DNA of 15,606 nucleotides from Microcaldota archaeon (lineage in GTDB: Archaea > Micrarchaeota > Micrarchaeia > CAILAH01), in NCBI GenBank assembly GCA_026419815.1, contig JAOAKR010000010.1, forward strand, positions 1-15,606. The letters are read 5' to 3'. Positions 6,875-14,677 of this stretch are shown here, in pieces. The translations under genes and the position numbers were made by a program. The number at the start of each line of letters is the position of its first letter. The stretch's first letter is position 1. The notes beneath the pieces were generated by a model, which made no database searches, had not been told where the DNA came from, and saw only the letters and a list, made by a program, of their open reading frames with translations.

Positions 6875-9436
6875 TCACGATGCCATCCTTCCTGCAAGCA
6901 TTACAAGAAAAGGTGCTGAAAGCAGGAGTATGAGGCCTGCACATAAAGAGTCGCCAGCGCTTCCAGGGCCATTGCCTGAGGTTGTGCACTTTCCACGTGA
7001 GCACGTGTCCCCATATCCCCACATAATGCATTGGCTGCTTGATTCGCACGAAACCTCCTGCACATCAATCACTGGGGAATACGTCCCCAGGGGCTTGGAT
7101 GGATCTATGTTCTCATATATCTGTGCGGTCGTGACCTTAGTGGATTTTGAGGAGATCTGCGTGCCGCCTGCCTGCTTTGCGCGTATCGTGATTGTGGCGT
7201 CATACTCCTTTGGCGGGATGGGCACTGCAATTTTTCCATCAACAACGCTTTTCTCAAATGTATATGAGAGGTAAGAATTGTTCCCGGAAAAATCAACACT
7301 GACGACCGCCACAACGCCCTCACGTATAGGATTCCCGTTGGGATCACGCGCATCCACGATAACTTCTGTGCCCGGCTCATAAGCCAGGTCGCTGCGCAGC
7401 ACACCGCCCTTGCCGGAATAGCCTATCGTTTCCCCGGAATCGTATCTGCCGTTTGAGTTTGAATCCTGGAACGCCCCGTGCAAGATGAACACTTGGTCAA
7501 TATCCCTCATAATTGCGCGGTTCGTTATAGAGGAATCCAATGCAACATAAAGGTCGCGAACGGTTTCAATGTATCTGGGGCCTTTTCCGTCCTTGAAATC
7601 GCGCTTTGTGGAAAGTATTGAATAAATGTCCAAAAGCGGCATTGAAACGAAATCATCGTCAACACCGCCATAATCTGATGGTGAGTCACGCAAGTCAAGC
7701 AAAATGCCTGCAATCGCAATCTCCTCACTAAGCATAGGCATTTCCGGAGTATCCATCTTATAGTTAAGCTCCATATTCCAGGTGGTCTCGTCAACCTCAT
7801 AAATGTGGCGCGGGCCCAGCCCATAGTGCTTTTTCATCTCAAGGGCACAGAACTCCGCCCACCCCTCTATTAGCCCAAACTGGCTGGTGGGGTTAGAGTA
7901 ACCGCCGTGGTCATTGCCAGGCGGGAAATTATGGTTCTCAAAGAACTCATCTTGTATGTGATGGCAGTACTCGTGGAATTCCCTGTTTAGCGGCGCCTGC
8001 GCCAAGTAAGGATTCATATCCGCAGAGTTTATTATGATCCCTGGTGGAATGCGGTATTGTCCACTACAAGATTGGTAGCTGTGTGAGCAATGTGATGTGA
8101 TCTCTGGTTCATTGGTGTAAACCTTCTCCGTTAAAGCCGAATGACGGCCGAGCACATTCTCGTTGAACTCTATAGCCTTGAGGATGTTGGAGTATACAAC
8201 TGCATTTTCAAGCCCATAATCACCCCAGGGGGTGCCGTTTAAATCGCTCAACTGGAACTCCATATTCATAAGCGAGGGATCGGTTGCGTCAGCCGAGCCA
8301 GAAAACAGCAGCACCCGGCGGTCAAGGCTTGACTGGATGGACTGTGGAAGTGAAAACTTTCCATTCTTCTCAGCAAAGCTTAGGTATATGTCGGTTACCT
8401 TTGCACCTGGCGCAAACGCATCATATGAGAACCTCCCATCCTCATCTGTAGATATGTTTACATAGCCGGCCGTTGTTGTTATGGATATTTGAGCCCAGCG
8501 CACTGGTGTTTCTATGCCCTGCGCCCGGCCGAATGGATGGTCAATAAAATAAACCCTTCCTGAAATGCCACCTTTGCAATAATTTGCTGCAGGATCGCAT
8601 CCGTTTGGGCACGTGATAGATTTTGAGTATTCACATTCGCCGGTTTGCTCATCGCAGGTACCATCATAATAATATGTGCCGCTTATGCATTCACCGGTGC
8701 ATTCAACATTAACGCACTTGTTTGCGGCCTTGCAGCGCACGCCCTGGGAGTCACACCCGTTCGGGCACTCCTCAAGCTTGCACCGTGGCTCACCGTTTGA
8801 GGGGTCACACTTGCAGTCATAGTAATGCGTGCCTCCGTAACAGGACTCTTCATCAAATCTTGAATAGAAATCCGCGCAATAGTCGGTTTGCTGTGGGGAG
8901 CATACTGAAGAGCCAGTTTTGCACCCGTAAGGGCACCGCGTGGGGGAAGCGTACTCGTCAACCACGCATGAGCCTGATTTGCATTCCCTCCTGTAAATCT
9001 GTCCGTTCACGCATATCCCACTGCACGTTACGCCGCTGCACTTATCAGTTTCAGGCGCTTCATCACGGAACATCGCATCGCACTCGGCTTTCAAGCGTGC
9101 AAGCTCTTTTGCATTGTCGTATTTGGCATTGGCAAGGCAGCACTGCTGCAATTGTGAGATGCAGGATGCGCCGCCACCCGAAGCATCACACCTGAAATAC
9201 TGGCACGCACAGTAGTTAACGCCGGGGTAATCGCCAGTGCAGGGCTCCATCCTGCCGCTGTTTACGGGACAGGTACCAGTAAGCGTATAGCTGTTTGAGG
9301 CGGCCATCGCCTCGGCCTCGGCTTCCCAGCCCTCATACCGCTCCTGTGCGGCCGCATAGCATTCTGCCTTTGTTGAATAAGCAAATGCGGCAGGAAGCAA
9401 TAGCGCAAAAATCATTAACGGGAGTATGTGCTTCAT
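6875..9436 (-). CDS. Secreted, membrane-anchored HExxH metalloprotease with cysteine-rich modules
   Basis: An 853-residue surface protein. A signal peptide occupies residues 1-19 (Lys2, hydrophobic core, AFA end). A cysteine-rich region spans 26-120, then three eight-cysteine modules (133-179, 187-235, 241-287) each end in CPxGC plus six residues plus Cys. A transthyretin-like beta domain follows (about 291-355, GRVYF to DEDGRFSYDAFAPG). The protease core has H488-E489-x-x-H492 and a probable third zinc ligand Glu524 in LIEGWAEF, a gluzincin-like layout. A calcium-loop-like motif DSNSNGRYDSGE is at 658-669, then an Ig-like region (about 685-770). A cysteine pair region and a hydrophobic tail (831-848) ending in Arg-containing residues suggest membrane anchoring. 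ATG 9436 is 25 nt from a TATA box. The substrate is unknown. The protease fold is supported only by motifs, so no family number is given. Confidence 0.75.
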   Translation of the reverse strand: MKHILPLMIFALLLPAAFAYSTKAECYAAAQERYEGWEAEAEAMAASNSYTLTGTCPVNSGRMEPCTGDYPGVNYCACQYFRCDASGGGASCISQLQQCCLANAKYDNAKELARLKAECDAMFRDEAPETDKCSGVTCSGICVNGQIYRRECKSGSCVVDEYASPTRCPYGCKTGSSVCSPQQTDYCADFYSRFDEESCYGGTHYYDCKCDPSNGEPRCKLEECPNGCDSQGVRCKAANKCVNVECTGECISGTYYYDGTCDEQTGECEYSKSITCPNGCDPAANYCKGGISGRVYFIDHPFGRAQGIETPVRWAQISITTTAGYVNISTDEDGRFSYDAFAPGAKVTDIYLSFAEKNGKFSLPQSIQSSLDRRVLLFSGSADATDPSLMNMEFQLSDLNGTPWGDYGLENAVVYSNILKAIEFNENVLGRHSALTEKVYTNEPEITSHCSHSYQSCSGQYRIPPGIIINSADMNPYLAQAPLNREFHEYCHHIQDEFFENHNFPPGNDHGGYSNPTSQFGLIEGWAEFCALEMKKHYGLGPRHIYEVDETTWNMELNYKMDTPEMPMLSEEIAIAGILLDLRDSPSDYGGVDDDFVSMPLLDIYSILSTKRDFKDGKGPRYIETVRDLYVALDSSITNRAIMRDIDQVFILHGAFQDSNSNGRYDSGETIGYSGKGGVLRSDLAYEPGTEVIVDARDPNGNPIREGVVAVVSVDFSGNNSYLSYTFEKSVVDGKIAVPIPPKEYDATITIRAKQAGGTQISSKSTKVTTAQIYENIDPSKPLGTYSPVIDVQEVSCESSSQCIMWGYGDTCSRGKCTTSGNGPGSAGDSLCAGLILLLSAPFLVMLAGRMAS

Positions 9437-9457
9437 AGGATTAAATCCCAGCTAAAG

Positions 9458-9464
9458 CTTATAT
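9458..9464 (-). promoter_or_regulatory. TATA box of the metalloprotease gene
   Basis: The minus strand reads ATATAAG, centred 25 nt before ATG 9436, in the 38 bp gap after the DP2 stop codon. It indicates that the protease has its own promoter and a leaderless message, and is not simply the last gene of the PolD operon. Confidence 0.55.
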
Positions 9465-9474
9465 CTGTGAAAAG

Positions 9475-12400
9475 CTACAGGAACTGCGCAAGCGAGCTCT
9501 GCTTCCGTGTCTCATCCTCAAATATTGAGGCAATCTCCTTCTCAACCTGCTCAAGCCTCTGCATCGCATAGGGGGGCAAATTATACTTGTTTATCACGAA
9601 CTTCGCAAGCTTGATGTATTTCTCAATGCCGCCCTTGTTTATCGTGAGCAGGAGGCGGCCACCGCACTTCTCGCATTTGCCCACAAGTGGAACCCTGCGG
9701 TAGGAGCTGTTGCAGTTGCCGCAGCGGAACGACTGCCTTGTAAATGAGCGCAGGTTGCCGTAAATGTCCGGGATGAAGTGGGAGGAGAGCAGCCGGGCAG
9801 CACAATCCGCTGGATCAACCGCCCGTATCCTGTCATATAATGAGAACTGCTTGTCCAGCTTTTCCTTCATTGACTTGAGCTGGACATACTCAGAATAAAC
9901 TGGCGAATCATTAATGTCCGAAACTTCGTGCGTGTATTTTAAGCCGTACAGCTGGTTCGGCTTGCCAAGCCGCGACTCAACCGTCTCAACCTTGACTGCA
10001 CTTGGCATCTTGTATTCCTCGGCTGCCAAGTAAAACTCAAGGCCATATGAATCAACGACTTCCATTGCGTGCACTTCATCATCAACTTCCGAGGGGTCAA
10101 CTATGGTTGTGAGCACGAGCGGCGCGTCCATCGTGGCGCCGCGCGTCTCTGGCAGGTATAGCTTTGAGAAGTTGAGGAATGCGTCCATCAGCAGCATCAC
10201 CGCGTCCTCATCGCCGTCTGCGTTCCTCCTGCGCGCGCACACCACATACGGGTGTGATATGCCCACACGGCCTTTAACGTATCCTATGAGCCTGCACAAT
10301 ACGCCTGCGGAAGTGTGCGGCGAGAGCGTAATTACGAGATGGCCTACCATATCCTCCTTGCGAGTGGCCTTGTAATACGGCCTGAGGCCGTACAAGTGGA
10401 TTAGGAGGTCATCAACAAAGTTGGCAACATTGACCGCAAATTCCCCGAGGTTCTCTGAGAATATGACGTCCTGCGGGAAGAGCTCAAGCACCTGGTCATC
10501 ACGCTCAAGCGGGTCGCCGTTGACATCGTGCGTATAGCCGAGCGCGATTAGTTTCTCAATAGGCGTGCCTATCTCGCGCGGCCTGAAATGGGTTGCCGGG
10601 AGGTCAGTGGCATCAAACCTGCACGTGCCGTCCTTGAACACGTGCACGTTGTGCTTTGCACGGAGCAGCCCTTTTTCAAACGGCTCAGGCACTTTTGTGC
10701 TATTCGTAAGGCCCTTTATGAGCCTAAACTCTGCGGGCGAGCAGTTGCACCGCTTTGAGGCCGCATCATAAACCTCGCGCAGGTTGAGCGGGCGCTCACT
10801 GTGTTTGAGCTTGGTTATGTCAAACATTATGCGTGTGCCGCAGGAAGGGCACACTGGGGAATGCGTGGTTGCCCCGCAGGAAGGGCACTTGAGCTCGAGC
10901 AAGTCAACAACAGCAGTCTCTGAGTATTGGCTCTTGAGTGCAGTTGGCACACTGCGCAGCTTGCCGCCCAAATTGCCTATTGGAAACAGGCCGTGCACCG
11001 AGCCAGCCATCTCGCGCGCGGATGCCTTCTCAGGCCGGCCCATGCGCGAGCCTATGTAATATGTCGCTTTCTTGCGTATGCCTACCCCGGACGCCTCTGA
11101 CAGCATCGCACACACGTCTTCCAGCGGGCCGTTCATAATTTCGTCTATCCTTTTTGCGGATACCTTATTATCGCCCGATAGCATCCCCAGCGTTGAAAGG
11201 AGCGAGTATGCGGTGTCAGGCGCGAGCAATATATTGCCGTCCCTTACAGTGTGCGGCACACCAAGCGACTCAAGCACGCTTTTTACAGGGCCGTTTTGCA
11301 ATGAGGCGCCTTTTATGTCAAACCACTCAAACTCAATTTGTGCACCCTTAAGCCCTGAAACCAAAACCCCGAGCTCCTCCTTAGTTATATCACTCCAGAA
11401 GTAAAGGTATGCCGGGTGCAACGGGATGGAATGCTTGCGCGAGAGCTCAAACGCATCACGCGCGGATTTAGGCGGGGACATAACTCCCTTTTCCTTGGCG
11501 AGGAGATCCCAGTATTCCTCCACGAAGGGGGACGGAAGAAGAACGTGGTTTGCCTTTGAGAAGTCGTTGTACGAGACAAGCATATCACCTAGGAAAAGTA
11601 TTTTTTCAACCTGCTCGTAAAGCTCCTTGGCCTGTGCCGAGCTTTTCACCTCAAGCACATCGCCATTCTTCAGCCTCACGATTGGGCCCATTATCGTGTC
11701 GCAGGGCGTAACGACCGTGCCCTTGCCCGGCCGCTCAATCTTCAGTTGCGTGCCAAGCGCGGGGAAATAGTCCAAAAGCACCATCGTTGCCGGGTGGATT
11801 GCCTTTGCCGCAATCCCAGTAAAGCGCGTGCGCCCGTACCTAAGCCTGAACCCGCCCTTTGCAGAGGGATAGGAGAACACGGGGCGGCCCGTGAGCAGGC
11901 CGTCAAGGAAGGTGTCGCTCGCCTTAACCTCAACTGAATCCTCACTTTTCTTTTCCTTGACCAGCTTCTCAAGCCAGCCCCAGTCCAAGCCATACTTCTT
12001 TGCGTATTTGAGGACCTTGCGCGCCTTCTGTGCAATGCCTTCACAGCTAACGAGCGCCACACCGCTCCTAACGCGGTTGGTTTTCATCCTCTCAAGATTC
12101 CTATAAACGCTCACTTCAACTTCTTCTGTCGGGTCCCCATTTATGCACACCTTGCAGTTCCGGAACACCCATTTTATGTCTTCATCAGGCGGCCTGTACT
12201 GCAAGCGTGCACAGCGTGCGTCATAAAGGTCAATCTCCTCAACGTAGCGCAGCAGCTCGGTCTCAGTTGGGATGTAATCGCCTATATCTGTAAGCCTGCG
12301 CACGTAATCCGCAATTAGCACTGCAAGCGCGGCGGCCGTGCCTCCGGCTGAGCGTATCGGCCCCGAGAAATATACTGATAGATATGTTGAGTTGTCAGGG

Positions 12401-12792
12401 TTCTTCTCAATCTTGACTGAGGAAATCCCTTCCGTGGGGGCCACAAGCACGCCTTCTGTAAGTATCGCCACGCCTGTGCGTATCCCCTGGTTGAGCCGGC
12501 CCTCAAGGTCAAACGGCGTAGGGAACGACCCGTCAACTATTCGCTTTGCGCACTCAAATGCGACTTCATCGCGCGATTTCTTCTCGGCAACCAGTGAGCG
12601 TATCAGGTCCTTTATGCCCGGCGGGCCGACTATGCCTTCCACACGGCCAGCCACATCTGGGGCAAGCGTAATCTCAACTGTATCTGAGTAGTCATACCCT
12701 TTCCTGCGCGCCTGCACGGCTATCGCCTGGGCATCCTTAAGGCTGGATGCAAGCATCTGCTGGTAAGCTGCGATCCTTTCCGCGGGGCCCAT
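9475..12792 (-). CDS. polC: DNA polymerase D large subunit DP2 (polymerising subunit)
   Basis: The catalytic subunit of the archaeal replicative polymerase PolD, 1105 residues from ATG 12792, slightly shorter than many homologues. The active-site motif NADGDEDAVMLLMDAFLNFS places the catalytic Asp pair at 859 and 861; it is followed by the family block LPETRGATMDAPLV. This is a site where Thermococcales genes often carry an intein; none is present here. Zinc-binding pairs are visible at 636/639 and 648/651 (two CPSCG), and at 1024/1027 and 1040/1043 near the C-terminus. The last eight residues, QSSLAQFL, fit a PCNA-interacting PIP box. The subunit works with DP1, encoded just upstream with a 4 nt gap. 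The frame also opens at GTG 12804, overlapping DP1 by 8 nt. I prefer the ATG because GTGAT precedes it and the family N-terminus aligns there. Confidence 0.95.
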   Translation of the reverse strand: MGPAERIAAYQQMLASSLKDAQAIAVQARRKGYDYSDTVEITLAPDVAGRVEGIVGPPGIKDLIRSLVAEKKSRDEVAFECAKRIVDGSFPTPFDLEGRLNQGIRTGVAILTEGVLVAPTEGISSVKIEKNPDNSTYLSVYFSGPIRSAGGTAAALAVLIADYVRRLTDIGDYIPTETELLRYVEEIDLYDARCARLQYRPPDEDIKWVFRNCKVCINGDPTEEVEVSVYRNLERMKTNRVRSGVALVSCEGIAQKARKVLKYAKKYGLDWGWLEKLVKEKKSEDSVEVKASDTFLDGLLTGRPVFSYPSAKGGFRLRYGRTRFTGIAAKAIHPATMVLLDYFPALGTQLKIERPGKGTVVTPCDTIMGPIVRLKNGDVLEVKSSAQAKELYEQVEKILFLGDMLVSYNDFSKANHVLLPSPFVEEYWDLLAKEKGVMSPPKSARDAFELSRKHSIPLHPAYLYFWSDITKEELGVLVSGLKGAQIEFEWFDIKGASLQNGPVKSVLESLGVPHTVRDGNILLAPDTAYSLLSTLGMLSGDNKVSAKRIDEIMNGPLEDVCAMLSEASGVGIRKKATYYIGSRMGRPEKASAREMAGSVHGLFPIGNLGGKLRSVPTALKSQYSETAVVDLLELKCPSCGATTHSPVCPSCGTRIMFDITKLKHSERPLNLREVYDAASKRCNCSPAEFRLIKGLTNSTKVPEPFEKGLLRAKHNVHVFKDGTCRFDATDLPATHFRPREIGTPIEKLIALGYTHDVNGDPLERDDQVLELFPQDVIFSENLGEFAVNVANFVDDLLIHLYGLRPYYKATRKEDMVGHLVITLSPHTSAGVLCRLIGYVKGRVGISHPYVVCARRRNADGDEDAVMLLMDAFLNFSKLYLPETRGATMDAPLVLTTIVDPSEVDDEVHAMEVVDSYGLEFYLAAEEYKMPSAVKVETVESRLGKPNQLYGLKYTHEVSDINDSPVYSEYVQLKSMKEKLDKQFSLYDRIRAVDPADCAARLLSSHFIPDIYGNLRSFTRQSFRCGNCNSSYRRVPLVGKCEKCGGRLLLTINKGGIEKYIKLAKFVINKYNLPPYAMQRLEQVEKEIASIFEDETRKQSSLAQFL

Positions 12793-12796
12793 AATA

Positions 12797-14260
12797 TCAC
12801 GCACTGTTGAAGTCCATAACCCGCAGTGAGTTGTCCTTAAGGTTGTATACGGGCAGCAGGCAAGGCGTAGGTATGTGGCCCTGCATCCTCTGGTAATCGG
12901 TCTGGGACTGCCACGTGCCGGAGTTGATCACCGCAATGTTGCGGTAATCGGCATAGCCGTTCTTGTGCACGTGGCCCATATGCATTATATCCGGAACTTC
13001 TGAGATTGCCATATAATCCTCATTCTCGGGGATGAGGTGGTTTGAGCCGTATATGGGGCTGAGGTGCCTCCTCTTAAGGTACTCAACCATCGCTTTCTCT
13101 GGCTCTGAATAGGATAAGCCGGGCACACTGGCAATCATTGAGTCTATGGAGTTGCCGTGATATATCAGCGAGGTGAACCCCTCAACCTTGAACAGCGACG
13201 GGCTTGAGCCGAATATGTAGTTACCGCGCGGGCGCTTAACAAACTCCGCTGGCAGGCGGGGCTGCGGGTCGCCCCTGCGCACTGCATCGTGGTTGCCAGG
13301 AACAATAACTGTTGTTATGTAATCCGGTATCTGCTCCAACAGCGAGAATAGCATGTCATACTGGCCGTATATGTCCTGTATTGCAAGCTCGCGCTCCTGC
13401 CCAGGGTATACCCCGATGCCGTCAACCAGGTCGCCTGCTATGAATATGTATTTGATTGTGGATGCGATCTCGCGGCCGCGCGCGCAACCACCATCCCCGC
13501 CCAGCCAGCGCAGCATCCTCTCAAAGTTATCCCTCATGAAGAGGTTGCTGCCTACGTGTATGTCCGAGAGGAATGCAATTGAAAGGTTCTCCTCAATCTG
13601 CCGTTTAGGCTTGTTGAGCGGTATGTCCGGCCACACCACGGAATCCGCATAGAAAAACGGGTCCCTGTACTGGCCGTCAAACGCCACAACCTCGTCAAGT
13701 ATTATGCCTGCACATGTGCCCATAAGCTCCTTGTTGCCTTTCCCCACAAAAACCTTGAGCACCCCATGCTCATCCTCGGCCTCTATTATCAGGTGGCCGT
13801 TCTTTGTGGCTGTTTTTGAGCGCACAAGGCCTATGAACCTGCACCGCTCGCCGCGCTTTGCTCCAGTGTATGATGAGACTGCGTTTTGTGAGGGCTGGAG
13901 CCTGAGTATTGATGAGATGCGGCGGTACCTGTCACGGAACAGGGATACAAAATCGTCAACCTGCCCCTTGCACGTTGAGCGCCCGCTAACATCGTGCTCC
14001 TTGAGGTGCTCAATGCGCGAGGGATACTCGGAAGCCAGCGCACGGAAAACCGGGCGCTCAACCTCAACTGGCTTCTCCACACATGCAACCTGCTGTTCCT
14101 GAAGCAATTTGAAGCGGTGCACCAGCTCGGTTGAGATTATGAATTCATCATTGCACTTTGCAAACTCAATCAGCGCGTCAACATTAATGCCCTCGCTTGT
14201 GATTAGATGCTCAACACCCGCCTCCAGAAGAAACCCCTCGCTTTCAACCTTCTGGAGCAT
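12797..14260 (-). CDS. polB: DNA polymerase D small subunit DP1 (proofreading exonuclease)
   Basis: The 3'-5' exonuclease subunit of PolD, 487 residues. A short helical N-terminal region (about 1-40) is followed by a linker, an OB-fold domain (about 130-210) and a calcineurin-like phosphoesterase domain. The metal-binding motifs of an active enzyme are all present: SDIH (Asp233, His235), GDLVD (Asp277), GNHD (Asn323, His324), the YHGNSID block, and GHVH (His430, His432). This differs from eukaryotic B-subunits, where these residues are lost. ATG 14260 is chosen because GAGGTG ends 6 nt before it; GTG 14269, part of that same sequence, would add three residues. The gene lies 43 nt after UPF0147 and 4 nt before DP2 without any T-run between them, so all three form one operon. 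Confidence 0.94.
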   Translation of the reverse strand: MLQKVESEGFLLEAGVEHLITSEGINVDALIEFAKCNDEFIISTELVHRFKLLQEQQVACVEKPVEVERPVFRALASEYPSRIEHLKEHDVSGRSTCKGQVDDFVSLFRDRYRRISSILRLQPSQNAVSSYTGAKRGERCRFIGLVRSKTATKNGHLIIEAEDEHGVLKVFVGKGNKELMGTCAGIILDEVVAFDGQYRDPFFYADSVVWPDIPLNKPKRQIEENLSIAFLSDIHVGSNLFMRDNFERMLRWLGGDGGCARGREIASTIKYIFIAGDLVDGIGVYPGQERELAIQDIYGQYDMLFSLLEQIPDYITTVIVPGNHDAVRRGDPQPRLPAEFVKRPRGNYIFGSSPSLFKVEGFTSLIYHGNSIDSMIASVPGLSYSEPEKAMVEYLKRRHLSPIYGSNHLIPENEDYMAISEVPDIMHMGHVHKNGYADYRNIAVINSGTWQSQTDYQRMQGHIPTPCLLPVYNLKDNSLRVMDFNSA

Positions 14261-14266
14261 ATGCGG

Positions 14267-14272
14267 CACCTC
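14267..14272 (-). promoter_or_regulatory. Ribosome binding site of the DP1 gene
   Basis: GAGGTG on the minus strand, 6 nt before ATG 14260. It is the strongest Shine-Dalgarno match in the window and decides the DP1 start. Confidence 0.6.
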
Positions 14273-14303
14273 ATACCATAAACTACCACTGCGTTGGTGT
14301 TGC

Positions 14304-14579
14304 TCAGCCGCCCTTTATCGTCTCAAGCGTGCTGACTATATTCCAAATTTGCGTGCGGGCGTGCATTGGAAGGTTGATGTCCTCGCTCACGCTTTCAAGC
14401 GTGTAAATTGCTGAGCTTGCACGGAAAACCGGGTCTCCCGGCGCGACAAGCTTTGCCTTTGCATCACTGAGCGCCTTCTTGACATTCTTAGGTATTGAGC
14501 TGTCTCCCATTAGGCTGTCTATGAATTGGGTAACCTGCAATATCTTCTTCTCGTTTTCGCCCGCACCCTTCTTTTGCAC
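14304..14579 (-). CDS. UPF0147 family protein (COG1698)
   Basis: A small helical protein of 91 residues from an archaeal family without an established function. Recognised blocks are KILQVTQFIDSL, SIPKNVKKALSDAKAKL and the C-terminal LPMHARTQIWNIVSTLE. The open frame reaches 14690, but the added N-terminal 37 residues are unlike the family and cross the promoter. GTG 14579, preceded by GGGGTG with a 6 nt gap, gives the usual family length of about 90. It is the first gene of the UPF0147-DP1-DP2 operon, which links it by context to replication; that link is inference. There is no membrane segment, cysteine cluster or known catalytic motif. The upstream leader would be about 22 nt, unlike the leaderless first genes elsewhere in this window. 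Confidence 0.85.
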   Translation of the reverse strand: MQKKGAGENEKKILQVTQFIDSLMGDSSIPKNVKKALSDAKAKLVAPGDPVFRASSAIYTLESVSEDINLPMHARTQIWNIVSTLETIKGG

Positions 14580-14585
14580 AAAATA

Positions 14586-14591
14586 CACCCC
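14586..14591 (-). promoter_or_regulatory. Ribosome binding site of the UPF0147 gene
   Basis: GGGGTG on the minus strand, 6 nt before GTG 14579. It supports that start; the in-frame GTG at 14588 lies within this motif and would have no ribosome site of its own. Confidence 0.5.
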
Positions 14592-14623
14592 ACAGCATTT
14601 CGCTGTAATTAGAATGGCAATCA

Positions 14624-14630
14624 TTTTATA
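14624..14630 (-). promoter_or_regulatory. TATA box of the UPF0147-PolD operon
   Basis: The minus strand reads TATAAAA, a near-consensus archaeal TATA box. Transcription should start about 26 nt downstream, near 14601, leaving a leader of about 22 nt that holds the GGGGTG ribosome site. It lies only 20 bp from the TATA box of the divergent receiver gene. Confidence 0.6.
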
Positions 14631-14650
14631 GGTGATGTGTAATGAAAAGC

Positions 14651-14658
14651 TATTTAAA
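14651..14658 (+). promoter_or_regulatory. TATA box of the receiver-like gene
   Basis: TATTTAAA is centred about 24 nt before ATG 14678. It lies inside the longest open frame (from ATG 14642), so that upstream ATG is unlikely to be the start. A leaderless message from 14678 is predicted. Confidence 0.6.
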
Positions 14659-14677
14659 GGGACCGCACAGAAATAGT

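Noticed and set aside
6816..7049. Small open frame overlapping the 3' end of the metalloprotease gene
   Set aside because: Most of it lies inside the protease coding sequence in another frame, and it has no ribosome site or recognisable sequence.
10845..10890. Repeated DNA block in DP2 (CGCAGGAAGGGCAC twice)
   Set aside because: It is explained by two CPSCG zinc-binding motifs coded with the same codons, not by a DNA repeat element.
14642..14677. Earlier ATG of the receiver gene at 14642
   Set aside because: The gene's TATA box lies inside this stretch, and no TATA box or ribosome site serves the earlier ATG.
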